Assembly (NCBI GenBank): GCA_021799275.1
Contig: JAJZAT010000034.1
Location: 1-32,279, forward strand
Origin: Bacillota bacterium
GTDB taxonomy: Bacteria > Bacillota > Sulfobacillia > JAJZYS01 > JAJYTV01
Reading direction: 5' to 3'
DNA length: 32,279 nt
Under the pieces are notes generated by a model. The model searched no databases and was not told where the DNA came from. It saw nothing but the letters and a program-made list of their open reading frames with translations. The position numbers and the translations under genes were made by a program. Below are positions 1-7,345 of this stretch, in pieces (positions within the stretch are counted from its first letter, which is position 1; each line of letters starts with the position of its first letter).

Positions 1-1136
1 TGCCTGCTGCCAGAGCCTTCCCCTCCACAGGCAGACGCCGTGGAACTCACGGCGTATTGGGCCAGGTTGATGGCTGCGTTCAGGTCACGATCGTGCATGG
101 TTTGGCAGGCCGGACAGGTCCAGCTGCGTAGCGCGAGAGGCAGCTCTTCCTGAACGACGCCGCAGACTGAGCAGAGCTTGCTGCTCGGAAAGAAGCGATC
201 TGCCACCGCCACAAGAGCGCCGCGCCGCGCCGCCTTGTACTCCAGTTGCCGACGGAACTCACCGAACCCCATGTCCGCAATGGAGCGGGCCAGGCGGTGG
301 TTGCGCACCATGCCCCGCACTTTCAGGTCCTCCACGCCGATGACGTCGAAGCGGCGCGTCAGGTCCGAGGTAAGCTGGTGCAGGGAGTCCTGCCGAATGT
401 TCGCGACCCGGGCGTGAAGTCGCGCGAGCTTGTTTTTCGCCTTGGCGCGGTTCTTCGAACCCTTCTGCTTGCGAGAGAGACTCCGGCTTAGACGGCGCAG
501 TCGTCGGAGATCCCGCCTGAGCGCCTTGGGGCCCGGGACGCGTTCGCCCGTGGAGACGGTGGCCAAGTTCAGTACGCCGAGGTCCACTCCGACGGTCCCC
601 TGGTGTTCTGCCGCACGCCTGGGCAGATCCTCCGTGTCGACCGTGATCGATGCGAACCAGCGATCCGCCTGCCGTGAGATCGTGGCCGACACGATCTTGC
701 CGGAGAAGCGCAGCTCTTCCCGCATAGGCACCCAGCCGAGGTTCGGGATGCGGATGCGACGGCCCGCCACCTGGAACTGATCGTTCGTCAGCGTGAACCG
801 GTCGTCGACGCCCTTGCGAAGGAATGTCGGGTACTTCGCCCGACCGGCGAAGAAGTTCTTGAAGGCCTGACCAAGTTGCATGATCGCCATCTGCGGCGCG
901 TTCTTCGAAACCTCGAGCATCCAGGGAAACTCCGTGCGTTTGATCGCGTTGAGCTGGCGGCGCAAGGCGGTCTCCGACGGCGCGGGGTGAGAGGGATCCT
1001 CCCGGTGCGCGACATACTGGCGGCCCCACTCGACCAAGGCCCAGTTGAAGGCAAACCTTGCCGTCCCCGCCGCCTTGGCGAAGTACGTCGACTGCCGGTT
1101 GTTCGGGTCAAGGGCGACCCGATGGGCCATCAGCAT
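1..1136 (-). CDS. tnpB: TnpB RNA-guided endonuclease, C-terminus cut by window edge
   Basis: The frame is open from an ATG at 1136 to the window edge (378 residues). The first ATG overlaps the tnpA stop in ATGCTGA, implying translational coupling. The three RuvC acidic residues are visible: Asp185 in GVDLGV, Glu269 in GVEDLKV and Asp351 in HDRDLNAAIN. The zinc ribbon has both pairs, CSVC (322-325) and CPAC (341-344). TnpB proteins of IS200/IS605 and IS607 elements are known to be RNA-guided DNA nucleases that use an RNA from the element's end next to the tnpB 3' end; that part is outside the window. All catalytic residues are present, so the protein is probably active even though its recombinase partner is broken. 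Only the extreme C-terminus is missing compared with the usual 380-420 residues. Confidence 0.93.
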   Translation of the reverse strand, partial: MLMAHRVALDPNNRQSTYFAKAAGTARFAFNWALVEWGRQYVAHREDPSHPAPSETALRRQLNAIKRTEFPWMLEVSKNAPQMAIMQLGQAFKNFFAGRAKYPTFLRKGVDDRFTLTNDQFQVAGRRIRIPNLGWVPMREELRFSGKIVSATISRQADRWFASITVDTEDLPRRAAEHQGTVGVDLGVLNLATVSTGERVPGPKALRRDLRRLRRLSRSLSRKQKGSKNRAKAKNKLARLHARVANIRQDSLHQLTSDLTRRFDVIGVEDLKVRGMVRNHRLARSIADMGFGEFRRQLEYKAARRGALVAVADRFFPSSKLCSVCGVVQEELPLALRSWTCPACQTMHDRDLNAAINLAQYAVSSTASACGGEGSGSR

Positions 1137-1745
1137 CCCTCTGCCTCCTCGACCGCCTTCTTCACGCCGTCGAGCAGCTTCTGGTTCCTGGGCGAGCGGC
1201 TGCCGTAGAGCCTAGCCGAGAACACGGTGAGGATCTCCAGCACATCCTTGGCCAGGTCCTCCTCGAACGTCGTGTCCTCACCCCGGTTCAGGATGACGAC
1301 CTCGACCCCCTTGGCCTCGCAGATGGCGAAGACGAGTTCGGCTCCGAACCGCAGCAGTCTGTCCTTGTGGGTGAGCACAAGACGGCCGACCTGGCCGTCG
1401 AGGATTTCGCCAAGCAGACGCCTTAGTCCCTTCTTTTGGTAGTTCATGCCCGAGCCGAGGTCGGACACGATCTCGAAGGTCTGCGCAATAGAACTCCAGG
1501 ACCTGCCTCTGCCGTTCCAGGTCGCTCTTCTGGTCGTGGCTGGACACACGAGCGTAGGCGATCGTTCGGCGTGCATCAGGTGCGCTGCGAAACAGCTCGG
1601 GCCTCAGCTTGGCCAGATCATACCGGCGATGCCCGCCGGCTGCATGTTCGGGAATCAGCTTACCCTCTGCTTCCCACCGTCTGAGCGTCGTGATGGAAAC
1701 ACCCAACGCTTTGGCTGCCTCACCAATTCCCGCTAATCTCTCCAT
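1130..1745 (-). pseudogene. tnpA: IS607 serine recombinase TnpA, frameshifted
   Basis: The N-terminal part (start at 1745) has a MerR-like helix-turn-helix, with GVSITTLRRWEAEGKL followed by GGHRRYD, and then the serine-recombinase start AYARVSSHDQKSDLERQ holding the catalytic Ser. After EFYCA the reading frame is lost. The rest of the catalytic domain (TFEIVSDLGSGMNY, then LTHKDRLLRFG and the C-terminal helix) continues in another frame down to the TGA at 1130-1132. The break lies at about 1479-1486. Family members carry a few more residues (of the type xxGW) between YCA and xFE, so a short out-of-frame deletion is more likely than a single-base slip. Neither fragment would be functional. 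The stop overlaps the tnpB start. Confidence 0.88.
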
Positions 1746-1755
1746 ATTGGTAAGC

Positions 1756-2577
1756 TTAGGTTGGATTCGAGGAGGTTTCTAGCAAGCTGCTTAAACCCCG
1801 CAGACCACCGCAGTTTCCGGCGGCCAAGGCCACAAGTCGCGGAGAGTCCGGACGCCACGGCGCCCCCTGAAGGTCGCCGAAGACATCGTCCAAGGCGAAG
1901 CGCGCCTGCCCGAGAAGGGCCGCGACCTCCTCCCTGCCGTAAAGGCGGAAGCTCGCGTCGTATTCGCGCACCGGTCCCTCGCGCCGCCGGTACCGGTAGC
2001 GCACGAAGAGGCGTCCCGTCTCCCCGTCCCACCGCCGTTCCTCCTGGACCGCGAGGCCGGAGGAGGCGGTCCACTCCGCCTGGGGCACGAAGTCGGCTAG
2101 GATCCGCTCGCGGTTCCAGACATCGATGATCAGGCGGCCGCCCGGGCCGAGTTCTTTGCGCCACGCCTGAAGGAGCCCCAGGTTCTCCTCGTCCGAGAAG
2201 TAGCCGAACGTCTCGAAGAGGAGCGCGACGAGATCGTACGGTCCCGGGCACGGCGTGCGCATGTCGCCCAGGACCCAGTCCACTTGAAGTCCCCGCCGCA
2301 GGGCCTCGGCCCGTCCCCGCTCGAGGAAGGATGGACTGAGGTCCACGGCCGTCACGCGCAGACCCTTTCCCGCGAGGGCGAGCGCATGGCGCCCCTCGCC
2401 GCAGCCGAGATCCGCGACGCGCGCCCCCTGGCGAAGACCCGTCACGCGCAGGAGGAAGTCCGCCTCGCGTTCGCTGCGCTCCCCGCCGAGAAGCTGGCGC
2501 ACCGAGTCCATGTAGTCGTCGCCGTAATAGCGCCGGAACCACTCGGGGTCCGCTTGAGGAGCCGTGCCCCGCGTCAT
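1756..2577 (-). CDS. SAM-dependent class I methyltransferase
   Basis: A Rossmann-type methyltransferase of about 273 residues. The SAM-binding motif I is VADLGCGEGRHALALA at about 54-69, followed by the acidic end of strand 2 (VTAVDLS), motif II-like DWVLGDMRTP and PYDLVALLFETFGYF. The ATG at 2577 lies in an ATGA overlap with the stop of the upstream HIT-like gene, so the two are probably translationally coupled; a longer frame reaching 2652 is rejected for this reason. The substrate cannot be read from the sequence; the fold resembles small-molecule methyltransferases. The last 15 to 20 codons look foreign: after RLVALAA comes a tail of low family character that seems to be encoded by the end of the adjacent IS607 element. 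Confidence 0.85.
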   Translation of the reverse strand: MTRGTAPQADPEWFRRYYGDDYMDSVRQLLGGERSEREADFLLRVTGLRQGARVADLGCGEGRHALALAGKGLRVTAVDLSPSFLERGRAEALRRGLQVDWVLGDMRTPCPGPYDLVALLFETFGYFSDEENLGLLQAWRKELGPGGRLIIDVWNRERILADFVPQAEWTASSGLAVQEERRWDGETGRLFVRYRYRRREGPVREYDASFRLYGREEVAALLGQARFALDDVFGDLQGAPWRPDSPRLVALAAGNCGGLRGLSSLLETSSNPT

Positions 2578-3047
2578 CGGCTGCGAGATGGCACGTCGGG
2601 CCCTGCCAGGCCGCCCTCGCCCCCGAGCGCCGCGCGCAACTGCGCCGCCCACTGGCTCCGATCGGCGAGACTCGGCTCCGGCTCGCGCCCCCAGTCGATG
2701 CGCACCCGATCGGCTTGGAACCTGGGAATGATGTGGATCTTGAAGTGCGGGACAAGGTTGAAGCCGTGGCCCGTGAGATCGTCGTCGGTGAGATGCTGGA
2801 TGGCGTCGGGCCGGCAGACGTCCCGCACGGCCCGCGAGAGGGCCTGCGTCAGCCGGAAGAGATGCGTCAGGAGTTCCGGCGGCAGGTCGATGAAGTTGAC
2901 CACATGCCTTCGCGGCACCACCAGCACGTGGTAGCGGTTGATCGGGCGCCGGTCGATCAGCGCGACGGCCAGCGTGTCCTCATGCACGAAGGGCGTGCCC
3001 GCCGCCCAGTTGCAGAAGGTGCAGTCCTCGTGTCGCTCCGCTCCCAT
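2574..3047 (-). CDS. HIT-family protein with Lys replacing the catalytic His
   Basis: A 157-residue HIT-fold protein. It begins with the typical DCTFCNW segment, then HEDTLAVALIDRRPIN and HVLVVPRRHV. The start at 3047 is chosen because GAGGAGG precedes it at good spacing; a further ATG at 3074 has no such site. HIT hydrolases act on nucleotide conjugates (Ap4A, AMP-lysine and similar) with a histidine triad HxHxHxx. Here the triad reads HFKIHII: the outer two histidines remain, but the middle one, the nucleophile that forms the nucleotidyl intermediate, is Lys. The rest of the fold looks intact, so this is either a non-hydrolytic nucleotide binder or an enzyme with changed chemistry. It overlaps the methyltransferase downstream and follows the acuI-like gene. 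Confidence 0.88.
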   Translation of the reverse strand: MGAERHEDCTFCNWAAGTPFVHEDTLAVALIDRRPINRYHVLVVPRRHVVNFIDLPPELLTHLFRLTQALSRAVRDVCRPDAIQHLTDDDLTGHGFNLVPHFKIHIIPRFQADRVRIDWGREPEPSLADRSQWAAQLRAALGGEGGLAGPDVPSRSR

Positions 3048-3102
3048 CCCCTTCCGCCTCCTCGCGCGCCGCATCCTGGACAGACCCGAACCCTGGGTTC
3101 GC

Positions 3103-4104
3103 CTAGGGCAGGGCGACGACGATCCGGCCGGTGACGCCGCCCTGAAGAATGCGGCCGAGCGCCGCGGGCAGCTCGGGCCAGGAGATCTCGTGCGTGATCA
3201 GGTCGTCGAGATGGGCGGGCCGCAGGTCGTCCGACATGCGCCGCCAGATCACCTCGCGCTCGGCGCGCGACAGGTAGGCGGACTCCACGCCAAAGAGCGT
3301 GGCGTTGCGCAGGATGAAGGGGAAGACGCTCGTCTCGAAACCGGAGCCCGCCGTGAGTCCCACCGACGCCACGAGACCGCCGTAGCGCAGGCGGCTGAGC
3401 ACGGTCGCAAGCGTCCTGCCGCCGACAGGGTCGATGGCGGCCGCCCAGCGCTGGCGGTCGAGGGGCCGCGGGGACTCGGGCTGCAGGTCCGCGCGCGGCA
3501 CGATCGCCTGCGCGCCGAGGGCTCTCAGGAACGCCTCCGCCTCCGGTTTGCCCGTGCTTGCCTCGACCGTGTAGCCGAGGCCCGCGAGCATGTCGACCGC
3601 AAGGCAGCCGACGCCGCCCGTCGCGCCCGTGACCAGCACCGGGCCCATCTCCTTGCGCAGGCCCTCGCGCTCGAAGCGCAGGATGGCCTCCGCCGCCGTG
3701 ACCCCGGCGGTGCCGATGGCGATCGCCTGGCGCAGGTCGAGGCCTCTCGGCAGCTTGAAGACCCAGTCCCTGGGCAGCCGCGCGTAGGCGGCGTAGCCGC
3801 CATGGTGCGCGACACCGAGGTCGTGGCCGGTCGCCACCACCTGGTCGCCGGCGCGGAACCTCCCGTCCTCCGACTCCACCACGACGCCGCAGAGATCGAT
3901 GCCGGGCACCAGCGGGTAGCTGCGCGCGACGTTGCCCTGGGGAATGGTGGCGAGTCCGTCCTTGAAGTTCACGGCGGAGTAGCGGACCTCGATCGTGACC
4001 TCCCCCTGGGGCAGGTCCGAAGGCGTCAGGTCCTTCTCGCCGAAGCGGAAGCCGCTCTCGTCCTTCTCCACGAGCAGCGCGGGAAAGCGGTCGGGCAGAG
4101 CCAT
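3103..4104 (-). CDS. acuI: Acrylyl-CoA reductase-like (YhdH/AcuI) zinc-independent MDR oxidoreductase
   Basis: A 333-residue quinone-oxidoreductase-type MDR protein. Characteristic stretches are YSAVNFKDGLA (about 42-52), PLVPGIDLCGVV (64-75), the HGGYAAYAR segment and the NADPH-binding LVTGATGGVGCLAV (157-170). The zinc ligands of alcohol dehydrogenases are absent. Proteins of this YhdH/AcuI group reduce acrylyl-CoA to propionyl-CoA with NADPH, protecting against a reactive thioester, so it fits a genome rich in acyl-CoA genes. The ATG at 4104 is preceded by GAGGAG at about 9 bases. It lies between the GT87-like membrane protein and the HIT-like gene on the same strand. Exact substrate is inferred from family membership. 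Confidence 0.87.
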   Translation of the reverse strand: MALPDRFPALLVEKDESGFRFGEKDLTPSDLPQGEVTIEVRYSAVNFKDGLATIPQGNVARSYPLVPGIDLCGVVVESEDGRFRAGDQVVATGHDLGVAHHGGYAAYARLPRDWVFKLPRGLDLRQAIAIGTAGVTAAEAILRFEREGLRKEMGPVLVTGATGGVGCLAVDMLAGLGYTVEASTGKPEAEAFLRALGAQAIVPRADLQPESPRPLDRQRWAAAIDPVGGRTLATVLSRLRYGGLVASVGLTAGSGFETSVFPFILRNATLFGVESAYLSRAEREVIWRRMSDDLRPAHLDDLITHEISWPELPAALGRILQGGVTGRIVVALP

Positions 4105-4180
4105 CGATCGTCACTCCTCATCTTGGCTGGGAGATTCTCCTTCGCCTCCGGTCGGGCCTGTCCTTCCGCCCGGTCAGCCG

Positions 4181-5308
4181 TCAGTCCGCCGCCTCTCCCG
4201 CCGGCAGCGCCGGCGTTGCGGCCCGCGGGCGCAGGAGCGCCACGACGATGCCTAGCCAGATCGTGAGGCGCACCGCGACGAGCGTCATGGCGAGACGCAT
4301 GGCGGCCTGCAGGGTTCCCGGCAGGCCGAGGAGGGCCCGTGCCCCCTGGTAGACCGCGGGGAGCCAGGGGTAGAGGAGGGCCGTCGCCCAGGCGAGCGCA
4401 CCGAAGGCCCAGAGGTTCTGCCCCTCCAGATAGGCGAGGCAGACCACCCAGAAGACATACTGCACCGAAAGCACCTTGTTCGTGAGGAACCAGAGGGAGA
4501 GCAGCAGCAGCATACGCGGCATCAGGCGGAGATCCCTGCGGAAGAAGGCAATCCAGACGAAGAAGGCCGCGTAGACGGCGTCGAGCAGGAGGCTGAGGCG
4601 GCCCGACCACAGGCTGTAGTACTCGACCGAGCCGAACGCGTGCCTGAGCACCATCGCCGATGGCGTCAGGATGGCGCTCAGGAGCGACACCGTGGACTCC
4701 CACTCCGCCTGGCGGGCGAACTGGTAGTGCACCACCGACGCCATGGCCGGCGGGTAGAAGGTGACGAGCGGCAGGAGGAGGTAGCCCCAGCCCCGCCGAG
4801 ACTTCTGCCACCAGAGCGGGATGAAGAGGATCGGGAAGAGCTTCAGGGCGATCGCGACGCCGAGCAGGAACCAGCTCAGGGCCGGCCGCCGCTCGAGCAG
4901 GCGGTAGCTCAGCACGAGGCAGAGGATCGGCCAGATGTCGTAGGTGCCGAGGAGCGGCGACGCGAGCGGCAGGAGACCGACCAGCACCGTCGGGCGATCG
5001 ATCGTGAGGGCCAGGAAGTACAGCACGACGGCCGAGAGCAGGAGCCAGGCCTGGGTGAAGCTGAGATGGAAGGCGAGCGCGAGCGACCGGGCGAGCAGCA
5101 TGGGCACGAGCGCCAGTGGCGGGTACTCGCGCGGAAAGCTCCTGTGCAAGGAGAAGCCCCTGGCATAGCGCTGGTAGATGCCGATGTCCGCCACCACCGC
5201 ATGGTGAGCAATATAGAGCGCAAGGAGAACGAGGATCGCCGTGCCGAGCGCCTGCACGAGCCTGTCCCGACGCAGTTCCGCCGCCAAGGGCCGCCCTCCC
5301 CCGCTCAT
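4181..5308 (-). CDS. GT87/DUF2029-like polytopic membrane protein
   Basis: A hydrophobic protein of 375 residues with about ten predicted membrane segments. The first follows a short charged N-terminus (VQALGTAILVLLALYIAHH). Between segments are the loop RYARGFSLHRSFPREYPPLA and the motif ALKLFPILFIPLWW. The GFSxxxxFPxEYPP pattern and the ALKLFP motif resemble mannosyl/arabinofuranosyl transferases of the GT87 (DUF2029) group, which use polyprenyl-phosphate sugars at the outer membrane face. The ATG at 5308 is chosen because the frame upstream reads as low-complexity Arg/Pro sequence. No Shine-Dalgarno site is obvious there. It is divergent from the dehydrogenase at 5398, with 89 bases between them. 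Donor and acceptor are unknown. Confidence 0.72.
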   Translation of the reverse strand: MSGGGRPLAAELRRDRLVQALGTAILVLLALYIAHHAVVADIGIYQRYARGFSLHRSFPREYPPLALVPMLLARSLALAFHLSFTQAWLLLSAVVLYFLALTIDRPTVLVGLLPLASPLLGTYDIWPILCLVLSYRLLERRPALSWFLLGVAIALKLFPILFIPLWWQKSRRGWGYLLLPLVTFYPPAMASVVHYQFARQAEWESTVSLLSAILTPSAMVLRHAFGSVEYYSLWSGRLSLLLDAVYAAFFVWIAFFRRDLRLMPRMLLLLSLWFLTNKVLSVQYVFWVVCLAYLEGQNLWAFGALAWATALLYPWLPAVYQGARALLGLPGTLQAAMRLAMTLVAVRLTIWLGIVVALLRPRAATPALPAGEAAD

Positions 5309-5385
5309 ATCGCGCTTCGGCCACACTTCGCCCGGCGGAGCGACGTGTCCTGCCGGCGCTCCGTGTCCCGTCCGCACGGATCGGC

Positions 5386-5391
5386 TATGCT
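5386..5391 (+). promoter_or_regulatory. Possible -10 element giving a leaderless transcript
   Basis: TATGCT ends 6 bases before the ATG at 5398. No Shine-Dalgarno sequence lies between them, so transcription from this box would begin at or beside the start codon. No convincing -35 box was found. This is a single-box call and therefore tentative. Confidence 0.35.
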
Positions 5392-5397
5392 GGTGCC

Positions 5398-6264
5398 ATG
5401 AGCGATCTAGCGTTTCTCGGCACGGGCGCGATGGGCAGTCGCATGGCGACGAGACTTCTCGCCGCGGGCCACCAGCTGACCGTATGGAACCGGACCCATG
5501 CACGGACGGAGGATCTCCTCGCGCGGGGCGCGCGGGGGGCCGCGACGCCCCGCGAGGCGGCACAGGGCGCCGAGTTCGTGATCACCATGCTTCGGGACGG
5601 CCACGCCCTGCAGGAGGTTGCCGAAGGACCCGACGGCGTCCTTGCGGGGCTCCGCGCAGGCGCGCTTCTTCTCGAGATGTCCACCGTCGGGCCAAGGGCC
5701 GTGGCGGATCTCGCCAGGGTTCTGCCGCCTGGCGCCGCCATGGTCGACGCGCCGGTCCTCGGCAGCCTCGGCGAGGTCGAGGCCGGGAGCCTCACCATCT
5801 TCGTCGGCGGCGAGGGCGACCACTTCAGCCAGGCGGAGCCCCTGCTCCGGGCGCTCGGAACACCGCTGCACGTCGGTCCTCTCGGCCATGGCGCACGTGC
5901 GAAGCTGGTCGCGAACGCCTCGCTCATCGGTGTGCTCGGCCTGCTCGGGGAGGTCCTCTCCCTCGCCGATGGACTTGGCCTGCCGCGCGACACGGCGTTC
6001 AGCGTTCTCGCCCATACGCCCCTCGCGGCGCAGGCGGAGCGCCGGCGAGCCGCAACGGAGCAGGACGGGCTACCCGTCCGCTTCGCCCTGTCCCTCGCGC
6101 TCAAGGATGCAGGTCTCGTCTCCGCCGCGGCGGTAGAGGGCGGCCGGGACCTGAGGCTCCTCAGGGCGGCGGAATCCTGGCTGAGGCAGGCGGAGGAGGC
6201 CGGACGGGGCGGCGCGGACTACGCGTCCGTGCTGCGGGAGATCCTGGCGCACGGCCACAGTTGA
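5398..6264 (+). CDS. NAD(P)-dependent beta-hydroxyacid dehydrogenase (3-hydroxyisobutyrate dehydrogenase family)
   Basis: A 288-residue member of the family that includes 3-hydroxyisobutyrate, tartronate semialdehyde and succinic semialdehyde reductases. The dinucleotide-binding motif FLGTGAMGSRMA is at residues 5-16. The substrate-binding segment reads DAPVLGSLGEVEAGSLTIF, where relatives usually have DAPVSGG. The catalytic Lys lies in GARAKLVANASL, and the all-helical C-terminal domain is complete. The reaction expected is reversible oxidation of a 3-hydroxy acid or reduction of a semialdehyde; the substrate cannot be assigned. It stands alone on the plus strand, divergent from the GT87-like gene and convergent with the TIM-barrel gene, from which a strong hairpin separates it. 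Confidence 0.87.
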   Translation: MSDLAFLGTGAMGSRMATRLLAAGHQLTVWNRTHARTEDLLARGARGAATPREAAQGAEFVITMLRDGHALQEVAEGPDGVLAGLRAGALLLEMSTVGPRAVADLARVLPPGAAMVDAPVLGSLGEVEAGSLTIFVGGEGDHFSQAEPLLRALGTPLHVGPLGHGARAKLVANASLIGVLGLLGEVLSLADGLGLPRDTAFSVLAHTPLAAQAERRRAATEQDGLPVRFALSLALKDAGLVSAAAVEGGRDLRLLRAAESWLRQAEEAGRGGADYASVLREILAHGHS

Positions 6265-6281
6265 GGCGGGAGCGCGAACGC

Positions 6282-6314
6282 AGGGGTCGGGGCGGCATGG
6301 CCGCTCCGACCCCT
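6282..6314. terminator. Bidirectional hairpin terminator between convergent genes
   Basis: A 15-bp inverted repeat (left arm 6282-6296, loop ATG, right arm 6300-6314) with one G-T wobble lies between the convergent dehydrogenase and TIM-barrel genes. It begins 17 bases after the dehydrogenase stop. The T-tract is poor, as is common in GC-rich genomes. Position and stem strength make it a likely shared terminator. Confidence 0.7.
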
Positions 6315-6417
6315 CTCCATCCCTCCCCGAGGACTACGGCCGAGCCGCCTTGGCACCGCCTCCCTGCTGTCTTCCGGCCCGTCTCCGCCGTGTCCCCGGG
6401 GCCAATCGGGCCCCCGC

Positions 6418-7326
6418 TCAGAGACCGGCGCAGTAGCGCATGCTGCGCTCCGCCTCCTCGGCCGACAGGCCCCGCGGATCCGTCTCGAGCACCGTCAGGG
6501 TCTCGGGGTGCGAGCGAAGAACCAGGCGCGCGATGGCCGCCGCCGGGGTGTAGCTCCCGTCCCGCTCGTGTTCCGGGAGCGGCGGCAAGTGGTTTTGGCG
6601 CCGCTCCCAGCACGCTCCATGCAGATGCACATGCCGCGTGAAGTCGAGCCAGCGCCGGGTGTAGCCGAGCGGGTCGCCGCCGTGCTGACGGGCGAGCAGG
6701 CCGAGCCGTCCCGTGTCGAGGCAGAGATCGAGGCCCCCGTGGGCGGTGAAGAGCGCCGCGCAGAGATCCCGCTCCGGATCGGGATCGAACCAGACGCGGT
6801 TCGGCCCGTCGAGCTCCAGGACGACCCGCAGGCGGAGCTCCCGGGACACCGCCTCGAGCTCCGCGAAGATCTCCTCGGAGAGGCCCGCGAGGCGCTCCCG
6901 CGGCCAGAGCCGCTCCTCCTGAGCCGTGGGCGGGATCTTCCAGCCGAGAGACTCGTAGGGCACGGCCCGGTCGACGAGGGCGGGCCAAGGATAGTGGAAG
7001 AGGATGTAGGACGCGCCGAGTTCCTTCGCCTGCACCATCGCCCGTTGCGCCGTACGCCGCGCTTCCTGGCGCACGGGGCTCTGCGGCGCGAGCCAGAAAG
7101 GCGCCCAGTCCCAGGCGTGGGCCTGGACCAGCGGATAGTGCACGCCCAGGATCCAGCCGCGGCGCAGGGTCTCGGCGGCCGCCTCCGCGGCCGCCTCCCG
7201 GCTCTCGAGAAAGCCGATCTCCGCCCCTGCCCAGAAGGGACTCTCGAGGTCGTGGCCGTACGGTGTCGTAAGACGACCGCCCCGCCGGACGAGTCGCCCC
7301 TGGATCGGGGCAAGAAGCCTCGCCAA
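6418..7326 (-). CDS. Xylose isomerase-like TIM-barrel protein
   Basis: A 302-residue TIM-barrel protein of the AP-endonuclease-2/sugar isomerase superfamily. The likely start is the TTG at 7326, giving MARLLAPIQGRL, with GGAGGAGG just upstream. Barrel strands are seen at ILGVHYPL, ASYILFHYP, RVVLELDGPN, LDLCLDTGRLG, HVHLHGA and TVLETDP. The carboxylates and histidines at strand ends (Glu in LELDG, Asp in CLDTG, His in HVHLHG, Glu in LETD) fit a divalent metal site. The start lies close to the stop of the upstream guanidine-modifying-fold gene, so it is the third gene of a small operon. Family members isomerise or epimerise sugars or cleave ring compounds. The substrate here is unknown. Confidence 0.72.
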   Translation of the reverse strand: MARLLAPIQGRLVRRGGRLTTPYGHDLESPFWAGAEIGFLESREAAAEAAAETLRRGWILGVHYPLVQAHAWDWAPFWLAPQSPVRQEARRTAQRAMVQAKELGASYILFHYPWPALVDRAVPYESLGWKIPPTAQEERLWPRERLAGLSEEIFAELEAVSRELRLRVVLELDGPNRVWFDPDPERDLCAALFTAHGGLDLCLDTGRLGLLARQHGGDPLGYTRRWLDFTRHVHLHGACWERRQNHLPPLPEHERDGSYTPAAAIARLVLRSHPETLTVLETDPRGLSAEEAERSMRYCAGL

Positions 7327-7345
7327 CTGCCCGCCTCCTCCGCCG

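Larger units (their letters stand above)
1..1797 (-). mobile_element. IS607-type element, partial (one end inside window)
   Basis: The pair is a MerR-HTH/serine recombinase (tnpA) followed by an overlapping TnpB gene, both on the minus strand, which is the classic IS607 layout. The far end, where the guide RNA would be encoded, lies left of position 1. The near end is not marked by terminal inverted repeats, as expected for this family. I place it near 1797 by inference, because the DNA between the tnpA start and about 1797 is less GC-rich than its surroundings and contains small inverted repeats (GGTTT at 1774-1778 facing AAACC at 1793-1797). The frameshift in tnpA suggests the copy can no longer move by itself. 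Confidence 0.75.

Noticed and set aside
259-1029. Long minus-strand frame within the tnpB region
   Set aside because: It is an out-of-frame shadow; the true tnpB frame is open from 1136 to the window edge and has the RuvC and zinc-finger motifs.
3087-3101. CGAACC/GGTTCG hairpin after the acuI-like stop
   Set aside because: A 6-bp stem with a 3-base loop and no T-run, inside a likely operon; could be chance or an attenuating stem, not enough for a terminator call.
2957-4114. 385-codon minus-strand frame over the oxidoreductase
   Set aside because: Arg/Pro/Gly-rich GC shadow of the acuI-like gene, without domain features.
2938-4266. 442-codon plus-strand frame
   Set aside because: Antisense shadow of the acuI-like gene and its flanks; long open frames on the opposite strand are common at this GC content.
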